Of a stretch of DNA of 64,000 bases, positions 9,219 to 17,705 are shown in pieces. The stretch's first letter is position 1, and every line of letters starts with the position of its first letter. The notes under the pieces were generated by a model. That model saw only the letters and a list, made by a program, of their open reading frames with translations. It searched no databases and was not told the DNA's origin. The stretch comes from Bradyrhizobium manausense (lineage in GTDB: Bacteria > Pseudomonadota > Alphaproteobacteria > Rhizobiales > Xanthobacteraceae), in NCBI RefSeq assembly GCF_018131105.1, contig NZ_JAFCJI010000001.1, positions 124,001-188,000 on the forward strand. The letters run 5' to 3'. The position numbers were made by a program, and so were the translations under genes.

Positions 9219-9710
9219 TCAATTTCGCTTGATGGCGGCCCCGAGCCGCGCCAGCGCCGACTTCAGTTCTTCATCCTCGATGTCCACCAGGCCCTCCGCC
9301 ACCTTGGCGACGGCCTTGGGGTCGGGCGGACCGGGCCGCACCGGGCGCCGCGGGCGCGACAGGGGAGCCTGGCGAAAGGCGAGCTTGCCGACGGCGCTCC
9401 AGCCGAAGAAGCGGTTGACCCGCTCCAGGATCACGTCGGCGGAGTGCTGGATCTCCAGCGCCATCGGGCCCTCGACCCGCAGCACCAGCGTTGCCGGCTC
9501 CTGCGGCTGGCCCTCGACCGGCCGGGGCCATTGCATCTTCAGCGGCTCGGCATGCGCGGCAATCTCGGGCCCGGCGATCTGCGCCCAGCGCGTCACCAGT
9601 TCGCGCACCGCAAAGCCCTGCTTGGCATAGGCCTCGGCAAAGACGTCGTTGAGGAGGATCCCGAGCGGCTTGGCGCTGATGGGGCCGGGCTTGGGTGGGA
9701 ATTTGGCCAT
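9219..9710 (-). CDS. dciA: DciA family replicative helicase loader (DUF721)
   Basis: 163 residues matching DUF721/DciA. The central part has the KH-like fold pattern (LVTRWAQIAGPEIAAHAEPLKM, shown here only to name the region at about 39-60, then LVLRVEGPMALEIQ). The C-terminus is basic and proline-rich. DciA is the ancestral loader of DnaB helicase in bacteria without DnaC. It is divergent from mutY across a palindromic repeat. A dciA-mutY neighbourhood is frequent in alphaproteobacteria, from general knowledge. Confidence 0.85.
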   Translation of the reverse strand: MAKFPPKPGPISAKPLGILLNDVFAEAYAKQGFAVRELVTRWAQIAGPEIAAHAEPLKMQWPRPVEGQPQEPATLVLRVEGPMALEIQHSADVILERVNRFFGWSAVGKLAFRQAPLSRPRRPVRPGPPDPKAVAKVAEGLVDIEDEELKSALARLGAAIKRN

Positions 9711-9754
9711 GGGCCCCTATAGCACTTTGGCCCTTCGGCCGCATGCGCTTCGCC

Positions 9755-9833
9755 GTCATGGACGAGCTTTGTCCCAGCCATCCACTCTTTGGTGAAGAAA
9801 GGCGTGGATGCCCGCGACAAGCGCGGGCATGAC
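9755..9833. repeat. Extragenic palindromic repeat (GTCATG...CATGAC type)
   Basis: A 79-bp imperfect inverted repeat whose ends read GTCATGGACGAGC and GCGCGGGCATGAC, with inner GTCCCAGCCATCCAC / GTGGATGCCCGCGAC arms. The same design occurs at 46026-46104 and 49268-49341. It lies in the gap between divergent dciA and mutY. Confidence 0.8.
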
Positions 9834-9869
9834 GTGGAGAGGTCGGGGCGTTGTCGCTACAGTGAGAGC

Positions 9870-10967
9870 ATGAGCCCGAAATCCGCCCTCAAGGCCAAGT
9901 CGGAACCGCCGCAGCCAGCAGCATCGTCGCGCCCGATCGCACTTCTGCAGTGGTACGACCGCTACCGCCGTCGTCTGCCCTGGCGCGCTGCACCCGGCGA
10001 GACGTCGGATCCCTATCGGGTCTGGCTGTCGGAGATCATGTTGCAGCAGACCACGGTGAAGGCGGTCGGGCCTTATTTCGAAAAATTCGTGGCGCGCTGG
10101 CCCGACGTCACGGCGCTCGGGAATGCCTCGCAGGATGACGTGCTGCGGATGTGGGCCGGGCTCGGCTATTATTCGCGTGCGCGCAATCTCTATGCCTGCG
10201 CCGTCGCCGTGACGCGCGAACATGGTGGCGTCTTCCCCGACACGGAGGAGGGCCTGCGTGCGTTGCCGGGGATAGGTCCCTACACGGCGGCGGCGATTGC
10301 GGCGATTGCGTTCGATCGTCACACCATGCCCGTCGACGGGAATATCGAGCGCGTGGTGTCGCGCCTGTACGCGGTCGAGGAGGAACTGCCGCAGGCAAGA
10401 CCGCTCATCCAGCAACTGGCAGCAACGCTGCTTGCCAACTCCCGTGCGGGCGACAGTGCGCAGGCGCTGATGGATCTGGGCGCCTCCATCTGCACGCCGA
10501 AGAAGCCGGCCTGCTCGCTCTGTCCGTTCACCGAGGATTGCACGGCACGGGTGCTGGGTACGCAGGAGACGTTTCCGCGCAAGGCGCCAAAGAAGAGCGG
10601 GACGTTGCGGCGTGGCGCTGCCTTCGTCGTCACGCGTGGCAACGAACTGCTGGTCCGCTCGAGGCCCGAGAAAGGCCTGCTTGGCGGCATGACCGAAGTG
10701 CCGGGTTCTGACTGGCTCGCCGGCCAGGAGGATACGACTGCGAAGCAGCAGGCGCCGGACCTGAAGGGACTATCGCGCTGGCAGCGGAAGGTGGGCGTGG
10801 TCACCCACGTCTTCACCCATTTCCCGCTGGAGCTCGTGGTCTACACCGCGAAAGCCGAAGCCCGCACGCGTGCGCCCGAGGGCATGCGCTGGGTGCCGAT
10901 CGCGACGCTGGCCGACGAGGCGCTGCCCAACGTCATGCGCAAGGTGATTGCGCACGCACTGGACTGA
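9870..10967 (+). CDS. mutY: A/G-specific adenine DNA glycosylase MutY
   Basis: 365 residues. SEIMLQQTTVKAV carries the catalytic Glu. The helix-hairpin-helix LPGIGPYTAAAI is followed by VDGNIERV with the catalytic Asp. The four-cysteine iron-sulfur motif C-x6-C-x2-C-x5-C sits at CTPKKPACSLCPFTEDC. The C-terminal Nudix-like domain recognises 8-oxoG. MutY removes adenine opposite 8-oxoguanine. The ATG at 9870 (MSPKSA) is chosen because upstream in-frame codons fall in the palindromic repeat. Confidence 0.96.
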   Translation: MSPKSALKAKSEPPQPAASSRPIALLQWYDRYRRRLPWRAAPGETSDPYRVWLSEIMLQQTTVKAVGPYFEKFVARWPDVTALGNASQDDVLRMWAGLGYYSRARNLYACAVAVTREHGGVFPDTEEGLRALPGIGPYTAAAIAAIAFDRHTMPVDGNIERVVSRLYAVEEELPQARPLIQQLAATLLANSRAGDSAQALMDLGASICTPKKPACSLCPFTEDCTARVLGTQETFPRKAPKKSGTLRRGAAFVVTRGNELLVRSRPEKGLLGGMTEVPGSDWLAGQEDTTAKQQAPDLKGLSRWQRKVGVVTHVFTHFPLELVVYTAKAEARTRAPEGMRWVPIATLADEALPNVMRKVIAHALD

Positions 10968-10971
10968 CCGC

Positions 10972-12720
10972 TCAGGCGGCGCGCGCGGCGCGCTCGTCGC
11001 CCGCCGGCATCAGGAAGGTGCGGTTGCGCCCGGTTTTCTTGGCGACATAGAGGCCCTGGTCGGCGCGCTCGATGACGTCCTGCACGTCGCGGTCGCTTTC
11101 GTCGAACAAAGCGAGCCCGACCGAGACGGTGAGGCGGATGACGGTGTCGCCATGGCGCACCGTCGCGCTCTCGATCGAGGACCTGATGCGGTCGGCGAGC
11201 AGCACGGCGGTTTCCTGGTCGATCTCGCGCAGCAGCACCACGAATTCCTCGCCGCCGAAGCGGGCCGCCTTGTCGGTGGTCCGGATCGACTGGCTGACGA
11301 TCTCGGCGACATGCCTGATCGCGCCGTCACCGGCCGCGTGTCCATAAGTGTCGTTGATCTTCTTGAAGTGATCGATGTCGATCATCAAGGTCGCCATGTT
11401 GCGCTTGTAGCGGCGGCTGAACGCGACGGCATCGTCGGCGACGGCGAGGAAGGAGCGACGGTTCATCAGGCCGGTCATGAAGTCGGTGTCGGCGAGCTCG
11501 CGCAGCTTCAGCATGTCTTCCTGGAGCTGCATCGCGTTTTCGCTTGCGCGCAGTTCTGCCTCCCTGGTGCGTTCCTCGGCATGGCCGATGCGCCGCAGCA
11601 GCGAACGCAGCGCGCGCGAGAGCTGCACGACTTCGACCGAGCCGCTCTGCCGCGCCAGCATGGTCGGGCCATGGGCACGCCCGATCCGGTCGGCTTCCTG
11701 CGTAAGGGCGATGAGCGGGCCCGCGATCCGGCGCGAGACCAGCACGGCCAGCGACAGAGCGATCAGCGCGGTCGCGGCACCGATCATCAGGATCAACTGC
11801 GCCGACGAGATCGCCGCCTTCAGCGCCACGCTTGCCGGCTGGCTCGCGGTGACGATCCAGTTCAGGCCCTGATAGTCGCGGTGACCGTTGCCGACGTGGA
11901 ATGCGGTCAGCATCTGCTGCCCGTCCCGCGTTTCGCGAAAGCTGCCATCGCGGGCATTCAGGATGCCGGCGAGATCGTCGCCGCTGTAGCGGATGGTTTC
12001 TTTCTGCGGCCCGAGCAAGACCATGCCGCCCTTGCTGAGGATCGACAGCGTCGAGTCGGCGTTGTTGTCGGTGGCCTCCACGTCCTTGATCAGATTGCTG
12101 GCCCAATCCCAATTCAGATGCCCGCCGAGCACGCCGAGCAGCTTTCCGGCGGAATCGCGCACAGGCAGCGCGATGTCGACGAAGCGATAGGGCTCGTTGT
12201 TGGCACGCTGCGTCAGCAGCGACGACAGCAGCACGGCCTCATGCACATCGCCGACCGCGACCTTCTCGAGACCCTGCTTGAACCAGGGGCGTGCAGCAAC
12301 GGACTTGCCTTGCAGCAAACCTCCGGTCGAGGCGACGACGTTGCCGTTGAGGTCGGCGAAACCGATCCAGGCGAATTCGGAGAACGTGCGCTGGAAATCC
12401 TCCAGCGAGCTGCGCAGCGTGTCCGCATTACCCTGCCACAACGTCTGCATCGGTTGCAGGTCGGCGAACAGCTTCATCTCCTGCTGGCGCGCCGCCATGA
12501 AGCGATCGAGCCGGCCGGAAGCCAGGGACGCGGTCCCGGCGAGGCTGCTCTCGATGAGCGCCGCGGTGTTTCTGTAGCTGATCATCGCGGCGCCGGCCGC
12601 GAGCGTGCCCACGAGCACGATGGACATGGCTGCCACGGCCGCAGCGATCTGCGTCCGCACCGTCAGATGATCTTCGATCGCGTGCAGGCGGTTGGCGACC
12701 TGCCGGAAGAGGGCTCGCAT
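10972..12720 (-). CDS. Membrane diguanylate cyclase with Cache-type sensor, HAMP and GGDEF
   Basis: 582 residues. A membrane segment at about 27-50 is followed by an extracytoplasmic double-Cache-like sensor (about 55-285), a second membrane segment (about 290-312) and a HAMP linker. The GGDEF domain has its active site as FGGEEF. The product-inhibition I-site RTTD lies exactly five residues before GGEEF, so the enzyme should be active and feedback-inhibited by c-di-GMP. It makes c-di-GMP in response to a periplasmic signal not evident from sequence. It converges on mutY with 4 nt between stops. Confidence 0.93.
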   Translation of the reverse strand: MRALFRQVANRLHAIEDHLTVRTQIAAAVAAMSIVLVGTLAAGAAMISYRNTAALIESSLAGTASLASGRLDRFMAARQQEMKLFADLQPMQTLWQGNADTLRSSLEDFQRTFSEFAWIGFADLNGNVVASTGGLLQGKSVAARPWFKQGLEKVAVGDVHEAVLLSSLLTQRANNEPYRFVDIALPVRDSAGKLLGVLGGHLNWDWASNLIKDVEATDNNADSTLSILSKGGMVLLGPQKETIRYSGDDLAGILNARDGSFRETRDGQQMLTAFHVGNGHRDYQGLNWIVTASQPASVALKAAISSAQLILMIGAATALIALSLAVLVSRRIAGPLIALTQEADRIGRAHGPTMLARQSGSVEVVQLSRALRSLLRRIGHAEERTREAELRASENAMQLQEDMLKLRELADTDFMTGLMNRRSFLAVADDAVAFSRRYKRNMATLMIDIDHFKKINDTYGHAAGDGAIRHVAEIVSQSIRTTDKAARFGGEEFVVLLREIDQETAVLLADRIRSSIESATVRHGDTVIRLTVSVGLALFDESDRDVQDVIERADQGLYVAKKTGRNRTFLMPAGDERAARAA

Positions 12721-12910
12721 GGAAAGGCTCCGGTGTCACCGTCGCTCATGCCATGTCGTAACTTCCAACCGCTTACCGGCTGATTTCCGATTTGGATCGT
12801 ATTGAATCGGTCGTGAAGCCGGTTGGTTGAAGGGAGCTTAATCGGACGCGCAATGTCTTGAATTCGTACAGTTTTCCGTAAGTCCCCGGGCTTTTGCGCG
12901 TCGACGGATC

Positions 12911-12938
12911 GCCTGCTGCCATGAGGGTGTCAGCAGGC
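12911..12938. repeat. Inverted repeat upstream of the thioesterase gene
   Basis: GCCTGCTG and CAGCAGGC are perfect 8-bp arms with a 12-nt loop, ending 33 nt before the thioesterase start codon. There is no T-run, so it is not a simple terminator. It could be an operator or an RNA hairpin in the leader. Confidence 0.5.
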
Positions 12939-12971
12939 CCGGACTATTGATCGACGGCAATGGAGGTTCGC

Positions 12972-13391
12972 ATGGTCAAGACCGCGCTCGACAACTTCAC
13001 GAGGCCGCCCTGCGCCGAGCTGCTCGGATGGCGCCTGCTCGAGGCCCGCCCCGAAGACGGCTGGATCAAGCTCGGCTTCGAGGGCAAGCCGGAGTTCTGC
13101 AACCCGGCGGGCTTCATCCAGGGCGGCATGCTCTCCGCCATGCTCGACGACACGATGGGCCCCGCGGTGCTGGTGATGAGCGAGGGCCGGCTCTACACGA
13201 CGACCATCAGCATGACGGTGAATTTTCTCAGCCCCGCAAGGCCAGGGCCGATCATTGGTGAAGCCAAGGTGACGCAGCTCGGCAAGACGATTGCGTTCGT
13301 GGAGGCGAAGCTGATGACGGAGGACGGCGCGGTGCTGGCGACCGCGAGCGCGAGTGAACGCTTGCTGGAGGCAGCGAGGGCGGTGAAGTGA
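12972..13391 (+). CDS. PaaI-family hotdog thioesterase
   Basis: 139 residues with a single hotdog domain. The segment NPAGFIQGGMLSAMLDDTMG carries the catalytic Asp/Asn region of PaaI/YigI-type acyl-CoA thioesterases. It probably hydrolyses acyl- or aryl-CoA esters; the substrate is unknown. The ATG at 12972 is chosen because GGAGG lies 5 nt upstream; an in-frame ATG at 12960 would place that site inside the gene. It converges on the flavin monooxygenase gene. Confidence 0.88.
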   Translation: MVKTALDNFTRPPCAELLGWRLLEARPEDGWIKLGFEGKPEFCNPAGFIQGGMLSAMLDDTMGPAVLVMSEGRLYTTTISMTVNFLSPARPGPIIGEAKVTQLGKTIAFVEAKLMTEDGAVLATASASERLLEAARAVK

Positions 13392-13408
13392 GGTCGATGG
13401 CTCGTTGA

Positions 13409-14686
13409 TCAGCCCGCTCGCTTCGCGTCCTTGCTCACGATCGGCGGCTTCGCGTTCAGCGCTTCGACCTGGAATCCCGCGACGCGCTTGTAGTTCGCGG
13501 CGATGTCTTCCAGCTCCTTCTGCGACAGCACGTCGGTGACGACGCCATAGCCATCGGGTGCACGCTCCTCGACAAGCTGCATCACCTGCTCGGGGCCGTT
13601 CTTGCGGTTGAGCAGGACGAGATCGGTGGTCGCGGGGCGCCGTTCGGCTTCATAGGCGAGCAGCGCAGCCTGCGTGGGGCCGTGCGCCAGGATCTCGCGC
13701 GTGATGGTGCGGGCATCGAGGATCGCCTGCGAGGCGCCGTTCGAGCCGATAGGATACATCGGATGCGCGGCATCGCCCATCAGCGTGACCTTGCCGAAGG
13801 TCCACTGCGAGACGGGATCGCGGTCGACCAGCGGATATTCATAAGCGTGCGGGCAGTTCCTGATCAGGCCAGGCACGTCGAGCCAGTCGAACTGCCAGCT
13901 CTCGAACCACGGCAGAAACTCCTCCAGCCGCGCGGTGCGGTTGTAGTCCTCGCGCCGCCACTGATAGGTCGGTGGCATGTGCCGCTCGGCGACCCAGTTG
14001 ATCAAATGATTTCCCGATGCGTCCGGCTCCTTCGAGATCGGATAGCAGACGAATTTCAGGATCTCGTGCCCGGCCATGATCATGGTGCGGCCGGTGAGGA
14101 ACGCCTTTGACGGCGTCACGCCACGCCAGAGGATGCGGCCGTTCCAGATCGGCGGGCCCTCGTTGGGATAGAGCTTTTCTCTGGCGGCGGAATGGATACC
14201 GTCGGCGGCGATCATGATCGCGCCTTCGTGCGTTCCGGCGGCCTTGCCGGTCGCGCGGTCGATGAAGTCGGCGCGCACGCCGCCGGCCGTCTCGGTCCAG
14301 CCGGTCAGATGATGGCTGGTCAGGATGTTGTCGCGGCCGAGACGCTCGACCGCGGTGTCGAGCAGCAGTTGCTGGAGCGTGCCGCGATGGATCGAGAACT
14401 GCGGCCATTTGTAGCCGGCTTCCAGCCCGCGCGGCTCGCTCCAGATCGGCTTGCCGTGTTTGGAGAAATAGGCGAGCTCGCGGGTGCGCACGCCGCTGGC
14501 ATCGAGCTTGTCCATCAGCCCGAGCTCGATCAGCTCGCGCACCGCATGCGGCAGCACGTTGATGCCGACGCCGAGCGGCTTCAGTTCCGCGACGCTCTCG
14601 AACACTTTTACGGGAATGCCGATCTGGTGCAGGCTGAGCGCGAGCGTCAGCCCGCCGATGCCGCCGCCGGCGATGAGTACCGTCAT
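13409..14686 (-). CDS. FAD-dependent monooxygenase (group A aromatic hydroxylase type)
   Basis: 425 residues. The N-terminal dinucleotide motif is GGGIGGL, then the mid-protein region GDAAHPMYPIGSNGASQA, which is the second FAD-binding motif of the PHBH/salicylate hydroxylase class. Such enzymes hydroxylate aromatic or related substrates using NAD(P)H and O2. The substrate cannot be told from sequence. The start at 14686 is preferred because GGAGGGG lies 7 nt upstream. It is divergent from a beta-class GST, and the pair may act on the same xenobiotic or aromatic compound, which is inference. Confidence 0.88.
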   Translation of the reverse strand: MTVLIAGGGIGGLTLALSLHQIGIPVKVFESVAELKPLGVGINVLPHAVRELIELGLMDKLDASGVRTRELAYFSKHGKPIWSEPRGLEAGYKWPQFSIHRGTLQQLLLDTAVERLGRDNILTSHHLTGWTETAGGVRADFIDRATGKAAGTHEGAIMIAADGIHSAAREKLYPNEGPPIWNGRILWRGVTPSKAFLTGRTMIMAGHEILKFVCYPISKEPDASGNHLINWVAERHMPPTYQWRREDYNRTARLEEFLPWFESWQFDWLDVPGLIRNCPHAYEYPLVDRDPVSQWTFGKVTLMGDAAHPMYPIGSNGASQAILDARTITREILAHGPTQAALLAYEAERRPATTDLVLLNRKNGPEQVMQLVEERAPDGYGVVTDVLSQKELEDIAANYKRVAGFQVEALNAKPPIVSKDAKRAG

Positions 14687-14825
14687 GACAAAACCCCTCC
14701 GATTGCAGGCGTCTTGGCACAGCCGGGCGGCGGTGGGCAACTGCGAAGAGCAAAGGCTCTGAGGGGCGTGCTATGGACCTGGCGCGCGGCAGCCGTTAAC
14801 TTCCAGCTTTCGCATGAGGTTCGAC

Positions 14826-15446
14826 ATGATCAAGCTCTACTACGCCACCGGCACTTGCGCGCTCGCCACCTACATCACCCTGGAAGAGGCCGGCGCCGAC
14901 TACACGGCTGAACGGCTGAGCTTCAAGGACAACCAGCAGAACAGCCCGGCCTATCTCGCGATCAACCCGAAGGGGCGCGTCCCGGCGCTGGTGACGGATC
15001 GTGGCGTCCTCACCGAGACGCCGGCGATGCTGGCCTATATCGCGCAGACCTTCCCGAAGGCGAAACTCGCACCGCTCGATGATCCCTTCGACTTCGCGCA
15101 AGTGCAGTCGTTCAACTCCTATCTCTGCTCGACCGTGCACATCAACCATGCCCACAAGATGCGCGGCGCGCGCTGGGCCGCGCAGGAGAGTTCGTTCGCC
15201 GACATGAAGGGGATGGTGCCGAAGACCATGGGCGCCTGCTTCTCGCTGATCGAGCAGAAGATGATGAAGGGGCCGTGGGTGATGGGCGATCAGTTCACCG
15301 TCTGCGATCCCTATCTCTACACGCTCTCGACCTGGCTCGAGGGCGACAGTGTCGACATCAACGCCACGCCGAAGATCGCCGATCATTTCAAGCGCATGTC
15401 GGATCGCTCCGCCGTGCGCAAGGTGATGGACGCGCAGAAGGCGTAA
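14826..15446 (+). CDS. Glutathione S-transferase, beta-class-like
   Basis: 206 residues. The N-terminal thioredoxin-fold domain begins MIKLYYATGTCALATY with the cysteine (Cys11) at the place of the catalytic Cys10 of bacterial beta-class GSTs. The cis-Pro loop is GRVPALVTD and the helical C-terminal domain follows. It conjugates or uses glutathione in detoxification. The ATG at 14826 has GAGG 6 nt upstream. It is divergent from the flavin monooxygenase. Confidence 0.9.
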   Translation: MIKLYYATGTCALATYITLEEAGADYTAERLSFKDNQQNSPAYLAINPKGRVPALVTDRGVLTETPAMLAYIAQTFPKAKLAPLDDPFDFAQVQSFNSYLCSTVHINHAHKMRGARWAAQESSFADMKGMVPKTMGACFSLIEQKMMKGPWVMGDQFTVCDPYLYTLSTWLEGDSVDINATPKIADHFKRMSDRSAVRKVMDAQKA

Positions 15447-15464
15447 GGGTCTTGTCGCGCTTGG

Positions 15465-15550
15465 CGGGTGGGCGAAGGCGCATGGCGCCGTGCCCACGCT
15501 CTTTTGCCGTAACGATCAGGGGGTGGGTACGCTTCGCTTTGCCCACCCTA
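15465..15550. repeat. Extragenic palindromic repeat (GGGTGGGC...GCCCACCC type)
   Basis: About 86 bp bounded by GGGTGGGCGAAGGCG and CGCTTTGCCCACCC with an internal CGTGCCCACG. It fills the gap between convergent GST and LysR genes. A second copy of the same design is at 21170-21256. Confidence 0.75.
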
Positions 15551-16471
15551 CGATAGCTTGCGCTTGGCTTGCTCCAACTCTCGTCCCGTGTCCAGCATCA
15601 GCCGCCGCAGCCAGATCGAGCCCGGGTCCATCTGCGCCCGCGTCGGATAGAACAGGAACTGCTCATCAATCCCTGGGTCGAGCGGCGGCGTCACGGTGGC
15701 GAGCCCGAACTGCTTTGACAGCGCCGCGATCAGCCGGCGCGGCACGAAGGCGACGAGGTCGGTGCGTGCCGCGACGTGCAGGGCTTCGAGATAGCCCGAC
15801 ACCACCAGCGAAATGTGCCGCTCGATACCTTTGGAGCGCAGCCAGGTGTCGATGAGGTCTTCGGGCTGGCCGCGGATGATCACGCCGACATGCCGTGCGG
15901 CCAAAAATGCGTCGCGCCGCTTCAGCTTGGCACCCATGGGATGACCGCGCCGCACCGCCAGCGCGTCGCTGTCGGTGTAGAGCAGCTGGCGATGAAAGCC
16001 CTTGAAGGCGTTGCCGATCGAGATCACGAGGTCGATGGTGCGGGCGAATTCGGCGTGGAAGATCGCCGGCCCCCGCCACGGCACCACATCGATGCGGACG
16101 TTGGGCGCAAGGCGCGTCACTTTCTCCATCAGCGGCGGCATCAACAGCTCGACCGCGAGATCCGGCATCATCAGCCGGAATTGCCGCTCGCTGCGTGCTG
16201 CGTCGAACTCGTCCGGAACGAACAGCCCACGCACCTGGTCCAGCGCCTGTGCCAGCGGTGTGCGCAAGGCTTGCGCCCGCGGCGTCAGCTCCATCCGCGC
16301 GCCGGTGCGCACCAGCAGCGGATCGCCGAAGATGTCGCGTAGGCGCTGCAGGGCGTGGCTCGCGGCCGGCTGCGACAGCCCGATGCGCAGCGCGGCGCGG
16401 CTGACATTGGCTTCCCGCAGCAGCGCGTCGAGCGCGGTCAATAGATTGAGGTCGAGCGAATTCAAATTCAT
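15548..16471 (-). CDS. LysR-type transcriptional regulator
   Basis: About 307 residues. The winged helix-turn-helix is at the N-terminus (VSRAALRIGLSQPAASHALQ), followed by the usual two-lobed effector domain with the conserved LTPRAQAL linker. LysR proteins usually regulate a divergent neighbour in response to a small molecule. Here the divergent gene is the NTF2-like protein at 16563. The start could also be the ATG at 16495 or 16489; neither has a good ribosome binding site, and MNLNSLDLN at 16471 fits the family start. Choosing 16471 leaves a palindrome free upstream. Confidence 0.88.
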   Translation of the reverse strand: MNLNSLDLNLLTALDALLREANVSRAALRIGLSQPAASHALQRLRDIFGDPLLVRTGARMELTPRAQALRTPLAQALDQVRGLFVPDEFDAARSERQFRLMMPDLAVELLMPPLMEKVTRLAPNVRIDVVPWRGPAIFHAEFARTIDLVISIGNAFKGFHRQLLYTDSDALAVRRGHPMGAKLKRRDAFLAARHVGVIIRGQPEDLIDTWLRSKGIERHISLVVSGYLEALHVAARTDLVAFVPRRLIAALSKQFGLATVTPPLDPGIDEQFLFYPTRAQMDPGSIWLRRLMLDTGRELEQAKRKLS

Positions 16472-16475
16472 GGGG

Positions 16476-16494
16476 TGAATAGATATCATATTCA
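16476..16494. promoter_or_regulatory. Candidate LysR operator in divergent intergenic region
   Basis: TGAATA and TATTCA form perfect 6-bp arms around a 7-nt spacer (total 19 bp), in AT-rich DNA between the LysR gene and the divergent NTF2-like gene. LysR proteins bind imperfect dyads of this size, often in the promoter of the neighbour. If the LysR start is really 16495, the palindrome would be inside the gene. Confidence 0.5.
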
Positions 16495-16562
16495 CTATCG
16501 ATTTGAAGAATTCTCGTCAGGCAGCGATGTTCTCCGTATCGCCACCAAAAGGAGATGCCGCC

Positions 16563-17009
16563 ATGAGCGCGAGCGCCAACAAGAAACTGATGCAGGATAT
16601 TTTCGCCGCTGCCGCCAGCCCCGATCCTGTTGTCCGCGACCGGTCGCTGTTCGCCGCAAGCCTGGCCGACGACGCCAAATGGATCGTCACCGGCCAGTAT
16701 TCCTGGTCGCGGACCTTCACCGGGAAAGACGCGATCCTCAACGACCTGCACGGCTATGTGCGAACGCGCCTGCGCGACCGGACGCGCACGGTCGCCGAGC
16801 GCTTCATCGCCGACGGCGACATCGTCGTGGTGGAGGCCAAGGGCGACAACGTCACCCCTGAGGGTGTGCGCTACGACAACGACTATTGCCTGGTGTTCCG
16901 GCTCGAGGACGGCAAGATCAAGGAGATCCGCGAGTACTGCGACTCCGTCCTGACCGAAAAGGCGCTCGGGCCCTTCCAGCAACCGGCCCGGCGCGCCGCC
17001 GCCGGATAG
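16563..17009 (+). CDS. NTF2-like / SnoaL-fold protein
   Basis: 148 residues of the NTF2-like superfamily (nuclear transport factor 2 / SnoaL type). The pattern is a helical N-terminus, then the FTGKDAIL segment and a curved sheet with GVRYDNDYCLVFRLEDGKIKEI near the end (region about 104-125). Such proteins are either small-molecule isomerases and hydrolases or binding proteins; the substrate is unknown. The start at 16563 is set by AGGAG 7 nt upstream. It is divergent from the LysR gene, which likely controls it. Confidence 0.82.
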   Translation: MSASANKKLMQDIFAAAASPDPVVRDRSLFAASLADDAKWIVTGQYSWSRTFTGKDAILNDLHGYVRTRLRDRTRTVAERFIADGDIVVVEAKGDNVTPEGVRYDNDYCLVFRLEDGKIKEIREYCDSVLTEKALGPFQQPARRAAAG

Positions 17010-17030
17010 GCGAAGTCCCGTCGGCAGGCC

Positions 17031-17070
17031 GGGAACGCGGCGGGAACCTTTTGATCCCGCCTGCGTTCCC
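17031..17070. repeat. 40-bp imperfect palindrome overlapping the EcfG-type promoter
   Basis: GGGAACGC-G-GCGGGA pairs with TCCCGC-CT-GCGTTCCC around an 11-nt loop. There is no T-run. The right part carries the GGAAC-N16-CGTT promoter match. The minus strand reads GGAAC-N16-GGTT across the same DNA. It may act as a hairpin that ends NTF2-gene transcription, or simply reflect two facing sigma sites. Confidence 0.55.
17043..17067 (+). promoter_or_regulatory. Sigma-EcfG (general stress response) promoter for bphO-bphP
   Basis: GGAAC (17043-17047), exactly 16 nt, then CGTT (17064-17067). This is a complete match to the EcfG/SigT-type consensus GGAAC-N16/17-CGTT of alphaproteobacterial general stress response promoters. 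The expected transcription start is around 17074-17078, giving a leader of about 45 nt to the heme oxygenase start at 17121. No other exact match was found in the intergenic regions I scanned by eye. Confidence 0.72.
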
Positions 17071-17120
17071 TCGCTTCCGGGACAATTATGCCCCCGGCTT
17101 TGCACGCGTTTAGGAATTTC

Positions 17121-17705
17121 ATGCTGGCGGGGGCTTCGGACGTTTCGATACAGGTGGGCCGCAGCTTTCCCGGACTCCGCGAACGATTGAGAGACGCGAC
17201 CGCGGCCGCGCACCGCGAACTCGATGCGCAGATGTCCGCCTTCGATCTTGCGGTCCTGCCAGGCTATCGTCGCTTCCTTGAGGCCAGTGCAGGTGCGCTG
17301 CTGCCGCTCGAAGCGGCGCTCGTGGACGCTAACGTCGCCAAGATGTTTCCGGACTGGCCGGAGCGGACACGTCGTGACGCGATCACATCAGACCTCGCAC
17401 GGCTCGGCAGGGACGCGCACGGCACCGTGTCGGTGCCGCCGCTGACGCCCAGCGGCATGATCGGCACGATGTACGTGCTGGAGGGCTCCCGGCTCGGCGC
17501 CAAATTTCTGCTGAAGGCTGTCGCGGATGCGGGCGATCCGCGCCTCGGCGAGGCCACAGCCTATCTCCGCCATGGCGCGGGAAAACGTCTCTGGCAGGGC
17601 TTTCTGGCAAGACTGGCCGATGAAGAGGCCTGCGACGAAGACGAGGCGATCGAGGCGGCGCGCAGCGCGTTTGCGGCGTTCGAGCAGGCGGCGGATCGGG
17701 CATGA
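17121..17705 (+). CDS. bphO: Biliverdin-producing heme oxygenase
   Basis: 194 residues of the bacterial heme oxygenase family. The proximal haem-ligand histidine is in ATAAAHRELDAQM near the N-terminus, and the distal-helix region is GMIGTMYVLEGSRLGAKFL. It opens haem to biliverdin, the chromophore of bacteriophytochromes. The start at 17121 has AGGA 5 nt upstream (an in-frame ATG at 17088 has none). Its stop codon overlaps the phytochrome start (ATGA), so the two are translationally coupled. An EcfG-type promoter precedes it. Confidence 0.93.
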   Translation: MLAGASDVSIQVGRSFPGLRERLRDATAAAHRELDAQMSAFDLAVLPGYRRFLEASAGALLPLEAALVDANVAKMFPDWPERTRRDAITSDLARLGRDAHGTVSVPPLTPSGMIGTMYVLEGSRLGAKFLLKAVADAGDPRLGEATAYLRHGAGKRLWQGFLARLADEEACDEDEAIEAARSAFAAFEQAADRA

